Assembly: GCA_025360125.1 (NCBI GenBank)
Contig: JANYCU010000020.1
Location: 1-36,799 of the forward strand
Source of the DNA: Armatimonadota bacterium
GTDB taxonomy: Bacteria > Armatimonadota > Fimbriimonadia > Fimbriimonadales > Fimbriimonadaceae
DNA: 36,799 bases
Direction: 5' to 3'
Positions 7,970 to 15,600 of the stretch are shown in pieces. The first letter of the stretch is position 1, and each line of letters opens with the position of its first letter. The position numbers were made by a program, and so were the translations under genes. Below the pieces are notes generated by a model. It made no database searches and was not told where the DNA came from. It saw only the letters and a list, made by a program, of their open reading frames with translations.

Positions 7970-8944
7970 GTGATCAAACCTTTTGCCATTCTTGGCCTCA
8001 TCATGCTCGGATCAATTGCCCTTCACGGATGTGGAGGCAGCGGAATCATCGCTCCAGCAGGATCAATCGTTTACGTTTCAAGCGATAACGGCCTCGCCAT
8101 CTCAAATGACAGCGGAGCAACGTTCAGCAATATGACCACCGCTGACGGACTCGGCAGCAATGCTGTGCAAAGCGTCACCACTCAAGGAACCAAAATCTTT
8201 GCCGCGACCGACGGAGGACTTTCCATTTCGACCAATGGTGGGGCAACCTTTACTAACAAGACCACGGCAAATGGGCTCGGTAACAATAACGTTAACGGGA
8301 CAGTTGTGACGGGTAGTACCGTTTATGCCGCGACCGACGGAGGATTTTCCATCTCAACCAACGGCGGAGCAACCTTCATCAACAAAACCACCGCGGACGG
8401 CCTGGGTAACAGTGGTGCTCGCGGAGTAGCCCTCCTCGGCTCCACGATCTTAGTTGCAACAAATGGCGGACTTTCTATCTCGACTAACGGAGGAACATCC
8501 TTCATCAACAAAACCACTGCCAACGGACTTGGAAACGATGTCGTTCGCGATGTGAGAGTCAGTGGAACCACGATCTACGCCGTAACCATTAACGGACTTT
8601 CAATCTCGACTGACGGCGGAACATCATTTGTTAACAAGACCGCGGCAAATGGGCTCGGAAGCGCCAACATTTTTCGCGTAGCGATCAGTGGGTCATTTGT
8701 CTATGTTGCCACCGCAGCCGGATTCTCGATTTCCACCGATGGTGGTGCATCATTTGTCAATAAGACAACCGCGAACGGTCTCGGAAGCAACAGCACTTGG
8801 GGCATCGCACTCAGCGGATCTAACGTCTACGTCGCAACGTCAGGTGGACTTTCAGTTTCTACCAATGGCGGAGGTTCGTTTACCAATCGAACGACCGCCG
8901 ACGGACTCGGAACCCTGTTCCTTGAAGATGTCGCGGTTAATTAA
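7970..8944 (+). CDS. seven-repeat Asp-box beta-propeller lipoprotein
   Basis: A 324-residue protein starting at GTG, with a signal sequence and lipobox LHGC (Cys21). It is built of seven near-identical 42-residue repeats: G(L/F)SIST(N/D)GGA(T/S)F.NKTTANGLG followed by a strand such as STVYAATDG. STNGGATF matches the Asp-box (SxDxGxTW/F) of BNR/sialidase-type propellers. The last repeat stops early at LEDVAVN, while the N-terminus supplies the missing strand (GSIVYVSSDN), as expected for velcro closure of a seven-bladed propeller. The DNA repeats of 126 bp are similar but not identical. It may bind surface or extracellular ligands; no enzyme signature is seen. Confidence 0.8.
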   Translation: MIKPFAILGLIMLGSIALHGCGGSGIIAPAGSIVYVSSDNGLAISNDSGATFSNMTTADGLGSNAVQSVTTQGTKIFAATDGGLSISTNGGATFTNKTTANGLGNNNVNGTVVTGSTVYAATDGGFSISTNGGATFINKTTADGLGNSGARGVALLGSTILVATNGGLSISTNGGTSFINKTTANGLGNDVVRDVRVSGTTIYAVTINGLSISTDGGTSFVNKTAANGLGSANIFRVAISGSFVYVATAAGFSISTDGGASFVNKTTANGLGSNSTWGIALSGSNVYVATSGGLSVSTNGGGSFTNRTTADGLGTLFLEDVAVN

Positions 8945-8961
8945 GTTTGCCGGGAAGTGAG

Positions 8962-8993
8962 AAAGAGGAGAGCCCTATGGCTCCTCCTCTTTT
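8962..8993 (+). terminator. intrinsic terminator after the propeller gene
   Basis: AAAGAGGAG-AGCC pairs with GGCT-CCTCCTCTTT with a small bulge, and T residues follow. It lies 17 bases after the stop. Confidence 0.75.
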
Positions 8994-9148
8994 ATCTAGA
9001 CTCCTTTCAAGTACTAGGTTTACGCCGAGATTCACCAAAGTTTTTACTAGGTGTGCTAACTTGAAGCTAACAAATTTTGTGAGGTTTGCGAATCCTTTCG
9101 TTTTGAACTGGATTCATGCATTGAGCAAGTTGTTTTGAAGGGTTATTT

Positions 9149-9751
9149 ATGAAAGGATTATTAAAGCCATTGGCTTTCGCATTCGTCATCGGGTCGGCCG
9201 TTGCCGCCCAAGCAGACGTGATTTTCAACTCATTTGGTACTACGACCGAATTTGATGCTGGAACTGGCTGGACGGTCAACTCGACCCAATCGATGGGTCT
9301 CCAATTTTCCGTATCATTTGGCACTTATACGTTGTCTGAGATCGATGTTGCTTTGTTCTCAATTGCGAATGACGGCTCCACAAAAGTAAATTTGTGCGCC
9401 AACAATGCGGGTTCACCTGGAACGGTCTTGGAAACCCTCAACGTTGTTGCGGCTCCTACTGGTACCAAGTACTTTCTAAATTCGGTTTTGCACCCAACTT
9501 TGACGATCGGAAACTATTTCTTAACCCTCACACCCGGTAACGCGAGTGCAGGTTCGGCTTGGTGCCAAAATGGCGACGGAGTTCAAGGTCCAATGATCTT
9601 CTCGACCAATGGCGGATCTACATGGGGTGGATTCACGAATACATATGGCGCGGCAACCGTCCAAGGAACCCTTGTTCCTGAGCCTGCTACATTTGCAGTT
9701 CTCGGACTCGGTGTCTTGGCGCTGGTTCGACGACGACGAACAGCCAAGTAA
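9149..9751 (+). CDS. PEP-CTERM sorting-signal protein
   Basis: A 200-residue secreted protein. It has a signal peptide (residues 1 to about 22, cleavage after AAQA), a beta-rich ectodomain, and a C-terminal sorting signal VPEPATFAVLGLGVLALVRRRR: PEP motif, TM helix and Arg cluster. This is the substrate signature of exosortases, and an exosortase/EpsI pair lies 4 kb upstream. The ectodomain pattern, with an FDAGTGWTV opening and three tryptophans, resembles 'choice-of-anchor' type domains common on PEP-CTERM proteins. Two cysteines (near NLCANN and AWCQNG) could form a disulphide. Its biological role is unknown. Confidence 0.9.
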   Translation: MKGLLKPLAFAFVIGSAVAAQADVIFNSFGTTTEFDAGTGWTVNSTQSMGLQFSVSFGTYTLSEIDVALFSIANDGSTKVNLCANNAGSPGTVLETLNVVAAPTGTKYFLNSVLHPTLTIGNYFLTLTPGNASAGSAWCQNGDGVQGPMIFSTNGGSTWGGFTNTYGAATVQGTLVPEPATFAVLGLGVLALVRRRRTAK

Positions 9752-9767
9752 GCCTGCTCCAAATTTC

Positions 9768-9803
9768 GCCCCGGCTTCCATAAAGAGGAGGCGGGGCCTT
9801 TTT
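9768..9803. terminator. intrinsic terminator between convergent genes
   Basis: A GC-rich stem (GCCCCG...CTTCC against GGAGG..CGGGGC) is followed by CTTTTT. It lies 16 bases after the PEP-CTERM gene stop and just beyond the end of the convergent gene. Confidence 0.75.
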
Positions 9804-9807
9804 GTGT

Positions 9808-10905
9808 TTACTTCGCCATCTTAAAGCCATCGGTCGAGATGCCAAGCTTGTTAATTTCACCCACCATTTCCATGAAAGAGTCCTCGCCAAAGCCAGCCGT
9901 TCGGTATACGATCTTGCCGCTTGGGTCGATGACATAGTTGGTTGGGCAGCCCTCGACTCCAAACGCCTTAAACGCCTTCTGACCATCAACTCCGCAGGGC
10001 ATCGTGATCTTGCCTGCCTTTAGGAATTTCTTAATGACCGCAGTTGAATCCTCACCAGAGTTGACGATGACCACGGCGAGGCCGTTCTTTTCGGCGACCC
10101 TGTACAGCTCTTGCAGATGAGGGAATTCCTTTTGGCAATAGCCGCACATGTAATACCAAAAGTTAACCAGTAAACCTTTCTTGCCTTGCATGAGAGCCTT
10201 CATATCAATCGGCTTTCCGGTCGGATCCCGGAATGTGAGCATCGGCGCATCGGTTCCCTTTTTGAGCAAGGTTGATACGTGCTTGACGTCTCTTAGGTTT
10301 ATCGCTCCCCGCGGCGGAGTCCAGTTGAACGACTCTAGTGGGAAGGTTTTGTCGGTCTCGATGTTCTTAAATATACCGAAGACGGACGAGTCTCCAGTGA
10401 CTTGCTCCCAACCCATCGGCAACCAGGTTTTTTCGTCAACGTAGACCCTGGCGACCAGGCCAGGAACCTCGGGTTCATCGCCCTCAATGCAGAGCGCGGG
10501 TTTGCCTTGGAAAGTCGCTCGATTAGCTCGCGAGTAGATAGGCTTGTAGATCGTTGGTGCACAGAAGCTAAGGAGTCCCGACCCTTCAGGCAGCCAATCA
10601 CCGTCGGGGTCAACTCGGTGGGTTATGTATTCAAGTTTGTCGGGATAGAACTCGTATGACACTTTTCCGTTGTTGTACCAGCACTGTTTGCTCGATTCTG
10701 CGTAGATGAGGTTTGGGCGCATGGCGCGGACTTTGATGGCCATGTGTGGCTTCTGCTTGCCCGCCTTAACAATGGTCGACATCACCTCGTACGAAAGCCC
10801 TTTCGCGGCGGCGATTCGGGCCGTGAGCTTCTGCAATATCTCGGCGGCATCGAGCTTGGTTTGAGGTGCGCTGATTGCCAAGGCGATGGCGAGAATATTG
10901 ATCAT
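9808..10905 (-). CDS. periplasmic LolA-like/TlpA-like thioredoxin fusion
   Basis: The frame is open from 10980, but the ATG at 10905 opens a signal sequence (MINILAIALAISAPQ), giving 365 aa. Residues about 20-220 form a LolA-like or DUF2092-like domain. Residues about 225-350 form a TlpA/ResA-type thioredoxin domain: NFWYYMCGYC with redox Cys254 and Cys257, and the cis-Pro loop GCPT near 320. A second cysteine pair member lies in MPCGV. Such fusions are exported thiol-disulphide oxidoreductases; the LolA-like part may bind a lipid or lipoprotein. No Shine-Dalgarno sequence is visible. The upstream side is the start of the repeat region. Confidence 0.85.
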   Translation of the reverse strand: MINILAIALAISAPQTKLDAAEILQKLTARIAAAKGLSYEVMSTIVKAGKQKPHMAIKVRAMRPNLIYAESSKQCWYNNGKVSYEFYPDKLEYITHRVDPDGDWLPEGSGLLSFCAPTIYKPIYSRANRATFQGKPALCIEGDEPEVPGLVARVYVDEKTWLPMGWEQVTGDSSVFGIFKNIETDKTFPLESFNWTPPRGAINLRDVKHVSTLLKKGTDAPMLTFRDPTGKPIDMKALMQGKKGLLVNFWYYMCGYCQKEFPHLQELYRVAEKNGLAVVIVNSGEDSTAVIKKFLKAGKITMPCGVDGQKAFKAFGVEGCPTNYVIDPSGKIVYRTAGFGEDSFMEMVGEINKLGISTDGFKMAK

Positions 10906-10984
10906 TCTGTGAGGATACTGAGAGGAGATCGACAAGAGTTCCTTCGTCGTTTGATTCGGCTCCATCAATTCGGCGAACAAATGA

Positions 10985-11193
10985 AGTGGGCAGGTAAAAA
11001 TTCTAAGGATGGGGTGGCCTGTCTAAGCGACCATGTGCGAACCTCCAAGCATAAGCATGGACAAACTGACCAAACTCAAACTCATTGCAACTAAATCGTT
11101 CACTAGCCTCCAAATTCCCAAGACCAGCACCAACGGTGCGTAACTGATTCAGCCCAGTTCGCAACGTGGTTTGTCGTCTCGACGTTGGGTAGA
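10985..11193 (+). repeat. dispersed two-hairpin repeat, copy A (divergent)
   Basis: It shares with copies B and C the stretch TAAAAATTCTAA..GGGGTGGCCTGT.TAAGCG, then TGCGAA.CTCC, the CCTCCAAATTCCCA block and the AGCCCAGT block. Hairpin I here is GCACC-AAC-GGTGC (11127-11139), with a compensated pair relative to GCCCC-AAC-GGGGC in B and C. Hairpin II (11151-11190) is degenerate. Confidence 0.75.
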
Positions 11194-11574
11194 AATCGCA
11201 TTATGTCACCGGCGTGAATTCGGGAGATAACGGCATCCTTAAGCTGTACTTCCACCGAGATTCCCCCGTCGGCAAATGCCCCCCGGCGGAATCATCCTTC
11301 TCGGAGGCGGACTCTGGTGGTACACCCGCAGCAGCCGAGCAAAGCTCGCCTAATTGATCTAGGACCAAGGATCAAAAACTAAATTTCGATTGTCATTGAC
11401 TTGCCACCAATTGCGACGAAAGTGTTGCAATCCTCCTAGTAGGCGCGTTCACTGGTGTGTGCCTTTGGCTTTGCCTACCGCGAAGCGGTTATACACATGT
11501 AGCCGTGGGTGCTTGCACCCACGGAAAGAGCATAGATATTTCCGACCCCGAAGCGGGTCGCACAAATCTATTCC
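11194..11574. other. gene-poor stretch with several hairpins and a possible gene remnant
   Basis: No convincing gene. A 25-codon frame ending at 11353 (LLGGGLWWYTRSSRAKLA at its end) looks like the membrane-anchored tail of a decayed gene. A different frame just upstream reads NGILKLYFHRDSPVGK, suggesting a frameshifted remnant. Hairpins include ACCGC-GAA-GCGGT (11477-11489), a perfect 9-bp stem at 11503-11524 directly behind GTAG, and CGACCC/GGGTCG (11543-11560). Confidence 0.5.
11499..11524 (+). repeat. REP-like element: GTAG plus perfect hairpin
   Basis: GTAG (11499-11502) is followed immediately by a stem CCGTGGGTG / CACCCACGG with a CTTG loop. A GTAG-type tetranucleotide beside a palindrome is the known signature of REP elements handled by TnpA-REP (RAYT) enzymes. 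No RAYT gene is in the window. Confidence 0.45.
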
Positions 11575-11817
11575 GCAAGCCACTGTGTGGACGGGGTAAA
11601 AATTCTAAATAAGGGGTGGCCTGTTTAAGCGAACACGTGCGAAGCTCCGAGCTTAAGCAGGGACAAACCTACGAACCTTAACCAAACTCCGATTCGTCGC
11701 GACTGATTCATTCCGTTGCTTCCAAATTCCCAGAACATAGCCCCAACGGGGCGTTTCAAATTAGCCCAGTCCGAGAGGCTTTTAACGTGTCAGCGTTAAA
11801 AGTCTCGCTGGGCTGGC
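11575..11817 (+). repeat. dispersed two-hairpin repeat, copy B
   Basis: A 243-bp unit starting GCAAGCCACTGTGTGGACGG. Hairpin I is GCCCC-AAC-GGGGC (11740-11752). Hairpin II runs 11763-11814, with AGCCCAG/CTGGGCT outside and CTTTTAACG/CGTTAAAAG inside. A further 11-bp pairing, CCTGTTTAAGC with GCTTAAGCAGG, lies in the 5' part. It is nearly identical to copy C over its first ~100 and last ~90 bases. Confidence 0.9.
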
Positions 11818-11899
11818 GAGATGCGCGCTTTGGATTTGGGAACGGGTATACCCATATTCCTAGAGAAGGAGTATTCAAGGCTCCGCTTCAGGTGGCACA

Positions 11900-12217
11900 A
11901 TGAACAGACTAAACTCCATGACCTTCGTTGCGGTACTTATATTGTCAGCATGTGGTAAGCCTGCACCACCCCATGACCTAACCAAGATGGCTACGAAAGT
12001 AACCATCGGTATGACGAAAGCGGAAGTCATTACAGCAATTGGGACACCTGACCGAGATAGCGAAACTGATAAAGAGTCAACCGGAAAATCGACTCCGGAA
12101 CACTTTGTACTCCTTTATAATGATTACCCAAAAATCTTGATTGTAACTTTCAGAGATAGTAAAGTTAACCGTATCGACAGTATGGGTGAGTCTGTGCGTA
12201 ACACTCCTGGCCCATAG
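11900..12217 (+). CDS. BamE/SmpA-like small lipoprotein
   Basis: A 105-residue protein with a signal sequence, lipobox LSAC (Cys18) and then KVTIGMTKAEVITAIGTPDRD. This is the BLIP/BamE-type helix motif (G-M-T-x-x-E-V, then G-x-P) shared by SmpA/OmlA proteins and many small outer-membrane lipoproteins. Two beta strands (HFVLLYNDY and KILIVTFRDSKVNRI) complete the small alpha/beta fold. It is the only gene between repeat copies B and C, which lie in the same orientation. That makes it look like a repeat-bounded cargo gene. Function is unknown; essential BamE itself would be expected in a conserved context. Confidence 0.75.
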   Translation: MNRLNSMTFVAVLILSACGKPAPPHDLTKMATKVTIGMTKAEVITAIGTPDRDSETDKESTGKSTPEHFVLLYNDYPKILIVTFRDSKVNRIDSMGESVRNTPGP

Positions 12218-12222
12218 CACAG

Positions 12223-12465
12223 GCAAGCCACTGTGTGGACGGGGTAAAAATTCTAAATAAGGGGTGGCCTGTTTAAGCGAACACGTGCGAAGCTCCGAGC
12301 TTAAGCAGGGACAAACCTACGAACTTGACCAAACTCCGATTCGTCGCACCTAAATCACTCACTTGCCTCCAATTCTCCAGAACATAGCCCCAACGGGGCG
12401 TTTCAAATTAGCCCAGTCCGAGAGGCTTTTAACGTGTCAGCGTTAAAAGTCTCGCTGGGCTGGGT
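12223..12465 (+). repeat. dispersed two-hairpin repeat, copy C
   Basis: The same orientation and almost the same sequence as copy B. Hairpin I lies at 12387-12399 and hairpin II at 12410-12461. It begins 5 bases after the stop of the lipoprotein gene. Its middle segment (CACCTAAATCACTCACTTGC) matches copy E rather than copy B, so the copies are mosaics. Confidence 0.9.
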
Positions 12466-12504
12466 TTAGTTCGTTATAGCCAAAAATCCGAGGAAGAGCC
12501 CTTG

Positions 12505-12534
12505 AAAATCCATGCCAATAGGGCATGGATTTTT
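12505..12534 (+). terminator. strong hairpin, terminator-like
   Basis: A perfect 12-bp stem, AAAATCCATGCC / GGCATGGATTTT, has a 5-base loop and a short T run. No gene ends directly before it, so it may belong to the repeat neighbourhood rather than to a transcript end. Confidence 0.5.
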
Positions 12535-12545
12535 GAGGTAGCGTC

Positions 12546-12660
12546 CCGGCAACTTAACCAGGGACAAACCTACGAACCTTGACCAAATTCAGATTCGTCA
12601 CGACTGAATCATTCCCGTGCCTCCAAATTCTCGTGTCGTGGCCCCAACGGCGGAACAAGT
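12546..12660 (+). repeat. dispersed two-hairpin repeat, copy D (partial)
   Basis: Only the central block is left: CAGGGACAAACCTACGAACC, then GATTCGTC.CGACTGA.TCATTCC, CCTCCAAATTCTC and GGCCCCAACGG. Hairpin II is missing. The 280 bases from here to 12942 hold no gene that I can support. Confidence 0.65.
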
Positions 12661-12942
12661 TACGAGTGAAGTTGGCAAGGGGCGAACCATTCAATTCCAA
12701 CAAGCTTCGCAGTCAACAGTCAGACCTAGATCTCATCGAATGAAGGCAGCGAATATGGAAGCGACGTTCAATGGACGTCTCATCAAACTCTTATCCTAGG
12801 AAATTTAACCCGGTCCACAATGCAGCTATCTGTCGGAAGATGGCTCATGGGCGTATCACTTGATTGGGGCGGTGGTGGACCTTTTGTTCGACATACCTGA
12901 TCGCCGAATGGACATCCAGGCTTTGTCATCGTCTCATAGTCG

Positions 12943-15282
12943 TTATGGGCCTTCAATTGCTTCGACTTCGACGGCGGCATGGAAGTCCGCTGTGGCGAGG
13001 TTTATTTGGCCGGATTGCTCGTACGCGAGAGCACGGTTTCGGAGTATTTTGACGTATTCACTTCGAATTCCTAAATGCCAGGAGCCAAGAGCAGACAAGG
13101 TCGCTCGGAGTTCGTCAGCAATACCGATTGCCGATGAAAAATCAGCAATTGCTTGACTAAAATCCAAGCGTATCGCGTAAACAATTGCTCTATTCATGTA
13201 AGCATAGGCAAGGTTGCTCTGGAACTGATGGTGCCAGTCGCCTTTCTCGAAAAGAGCTAGTCTGAGACTTTCCCTTATTTCGATGGCTCGGGTGTGGTCG
13301 GCAATCGCTGAATCCAGGTCCAGGCAAATCCTGTATGCTATACCTCGATCTATATAGACACTGGCAAGTTGGTTCCCGGCCTCTGGACTCAAATTAACAA
13401 TCTGTATGTAATTTTCGTGGATTAGAATGCTCTTAGTGAAGTCCGCAATCGCGGCACCCTGGTTAATTGCTCTGCCGTATGAGGAACCACGGTTTCTGTA
13501 GGCATATGCTAGAAAAAGCTGGAGCCCTAAATTTGACTTGGCGCCTTCGGCGAGGGACTCCAAAATTTCGACCGCTTGATTAATCACCTCGAAAGTATCT
13601 GACAAAGAGAACTTTTCGTAGATTTCGTCTGCTGACTTCCAGATTGTTTCCGAAAGTAAGCGTAAGTTAGATACATGTTCGTTTCGCTTCTTGATGTCGC
13701 TGAGCGAAGTTTCCGTCACGCGCTTGCGATAAAGCCTATGAACTGACCAAATTTCGTCGCTCTCGCCGAGTGGGCGGAGAATATCCCACTGCTTCAGTTG
13801 GTTGAGGTGCCAGTTGACGGGGTAGATTGCACCAAGCTTGTCGTTACCAACGTCCAATGGTTCAGTTTCAGACGTAGCATCGATGCCAAGAAGCCATTCC
13901 AACCACGACAGACGAATTCGATTTGGGGGGAGGATGGCAGCATACTCGAGGATGCGCAGTTGGGCAGGTTTGAGCTTAGCAATAAGGTCGTCCAGAATGA
14001 CGTTTGTTCGATTTGGGTAACCACTTTCCTTTTCATCTGGCAACGCTCCGGTATCGGCAGTTTTCAACCAGTTGGCGTACCGATTCCAGTCGTTGGGATC
14101 CGCGGCATCACGTTGCGAGCCACCTACCGCGGCAACCAGGACAGCAAGACCTTCAGTTTCCTCAAGGATAGTTTTCATTGCTTCATCATTCTCTGGCAAA
14201 AGGGCGGAGTCGGAGAATTTGGCAAGGAGACTGCGAGTCTCGTCAAGGGTAAGGTGATCGACCCTGATCGGTTCAAGTCCTGCTATGTTCTTGGCTCGAG
14301 TCGTGATAAGGATGTCACACGTCGGATACAAACCTGAGGTCTTGAACTCAAGCCATTGCTCATGAGAATCAACGTTGCCAAAAATCACAAGGGACTTCTT
14401 ACTAGCGAGGTGTGACCGGACGAACTGAACCTTTTCTGTAGTCGACATCTTTAAGGTTTCGTCGGTGCTGAGCAACAGTTCAGAAAAGGCTTCGGCGATG
14501 GCTCGGTTCTCGCAATTGACGAAATAGGCCCCACCTGGGTATTCGTTGCTGGCCAGAGCAGCTTGGGCATAGGCGGCGGCAAGGACGGACTTGCCGAATC
14601 CGCCGTGGGCAGTGAGTTGGGCTTGGAGAGAGACGCCTTTGTTGGATGCCAGGCTCGCTCGAATTTGGTTAAGGAGCTCGGTTCTTTCGATATAGTGAGC
14701 AAGACCGGGTGGAATGTTGGAAGTGATGATGGTTGGGCCTGAGAATAACGGGGATTGCGGCAAGTTGACCGTGATATTAGGTTCACTGGCCAAATTGATT
14801 TTGCCTAGCTTGCTAGCAATGATGTGTTGGATTTCCTTTTCATCGGACCAGAATTCGCAAATATAAGAATTCTTGACAGCGGCTAGAAATTTGTTAAATT
14901 TCTCTCCATGTTTTGTCTCGGCAGCATCTACTCCATGAAGCTTGACTTTGGCATTGAGTGCTTCAGGTTTTATGATGCAGTAGCACGGCTCCTTGCCTTG
15001 AGCATTCGCGTATTCGTACTCCATCTGAGTGAAACTTTTCTTGGTCTTTAGATACAACGTGCCGTACTTTCCACCAATGATGAGGATATAGACGTCGCAA
15101 TCATCAATCCACGCTTTGATGACATCCCAAGGCGGATCTCCGCCTGACGTAAAGTTTTCCATGCCGACAGGCATGTGTCCGGCTTTGAGGACGGCGTCGA
15201 AAGCGGCCTTCCGCTCAGCCTCAAGGTCTACCTTCGTCGAAGATATAAAGACCTTGAGAATTTTCTGTGCGCTACCTGCCAT
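12943..15282 (-). CDS. DUF4062 - STAND NTPase - TPR protein, candidate antiphage defence
   Basis: A 779-residue protein in three parts. Residues 8-110 are a DUF4062 domain: KVFISST, DLEAERKAA, a PVGMENF strand and DVYILIIGGKYG. Residues about 190-520 are an NB-ARC/STAND ATPase: Walker A HGGFGKS (226-232), Walker B-like LVIFGNVD (298-305), sensor ITTR (326-329), then a winged-helix region. Residues about 600-770 are TPR units (NRGSSYGRAINQGAAIADF, DRGIAYRICLDLDSAIADH and two more). This effector-switch-sensor layout matches STAND defence proteins such as the Avs family; DUF4062 has a TIR-like opening and is a plausible effector. It is flanked by repeat copies D and E, with no partner gene. Defence is inferred, not shown. 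Confidence 0.85.
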   Translation of the reverse strand: MAGSAQKILKVFISSTKVDLEAERKAAFDAVLKAGHMPVGMENFTSGGDPPWDVIKAWIDDCDVYILIIGGKYGTLYLKTKKSFTQMEYEYANAQGKEPCYCIIKPEALNAKVKLHGVDAAETKHGEKFNKFLAAVKNSYICEFWSDEKEIQHIIASKLGKINLASEPNITVNLPQSPLFSGPTIITSNIPPGLAHYIERTELLNQIRASLASNKGVSLQAQLTAHGGFGKSVLAAAYAQAALASNEYPGGAYFVNCENRAIAEAFSELLLSTDETLKMSTTEKVQFVRSHLASKKSLVIFGNVDSHEQWLEFKTSGLYPTCDILITTRAKNIAGLEPIRVDHLTLDETRSLLAKFSDSALLPENDEAMKTILEETEGLAVLVAAVGGSQRDAADPNDWNRYANWLKTADTGALPDEKESGYPNRTNVILDDLIAKLKPAQLRILEYAAILPPNRIRLSWLEWLLGIDATSETEPLDVGNDKLGAIYPVNWHLNQLKQWDILRPLGESDEIWSVHRLYRKRVTETSLSDIKKRNEHVSNLRLLSETIWKSADEIYEKFSLSDTFEVINQAVEILESLAEGAKSNLGLQLFLAYAYRNRGSSYGRAINQGAAIADFTKSILIHENYIQIVNLSPEAGNQLASVYIDRGIAYRICLDLDSAIADHTRAIEIRESLRLALFEKGDWHHQFQSNLAYAYMNRAIVYAIRLDFSQAIADFSSAIGIADELRATLSALGSWHLGIRSEYVKILRNRALAYEQSGQINLATADFHAAVEVEAIEGP

Positions 15283-15409
15283 TTACACTAGTCGTTAGTT
15301 TATCTACATTCGTCGCTTAATGGTGATTATGTCGTACACCTGAAAAAAGAGTGGAACTAGAGTTAGTGGCCTTTGATTACCCTAGGCCGTTCCTTATGTT
15401 GCAGCGAGC

Positions 15410-15600
15410 AACTATGTGGAAGTGACGCAGGGCGAAACCAGTGATCCTTACCTGACCTCAGATTCCTCGCACCTAAATCACTCACTTGCCTCCAAATTCC
15501 CATGACGTAGCCCAAACGGGGCGTTTCAAGTTAGCCCAGTCCGCAACGCTACTTGTCGTCTCAGCGACAATCAGCGTGAAGGGCTGGGTATAGTTCGTTA
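15410..15600 (+). repeat. dispersed two-hairpin repeat, copy E
   Basis: It shares CACCTAAATCACTCACTTGC, CTCCAAATTCCCA, hairpin I (GTAGCCC-AAAC-GGGGC, 15507-15522) and the tail GGGCTGGGTATAGTTCGTTA with copy C. Hairpin II (15533-15589) has a different sequence, ACGCT/AGCGT and TTGTCG/CGACAA, but still pairs. The 5' third differs from copies B and C. No gene lies between 15283 and this repeat. Confidence 0.8.

Noticed and set aside
8090-8900. Regular ~126-bp repeats that could be mistaken for a CRISPR or satellite array
   Set aside because: They are coding repeats (42 residues each) in one open frame, with no conserved short repeat and spacer pattern.
8947-9138. 63-aa frame between the propeller and the PEP-CTERM genes
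   Set aside because: It runs through a terminator, has no start signal, and its composition is not protein-like.
11390-11599. 69-aa frame in the hairpin-rich stretch
   Set aside because: It spans several palindromes and the start of repeat copy B. Cys/Arg/Pro-rich text like this is typical of non-coding DNA.
11575-12465. Integron gene cassette with attC sites
   Set aside because: The repeats are direct and palindromic, but lack GTTRRRY/RYYYAAC core sites, and no integron integrase is in the window.
12617-12799. 60-aa frame downstream of repeat copy D
   Set aside because: It begins inside the repeat block, has no ribosome binding site, and resembles nothing known.
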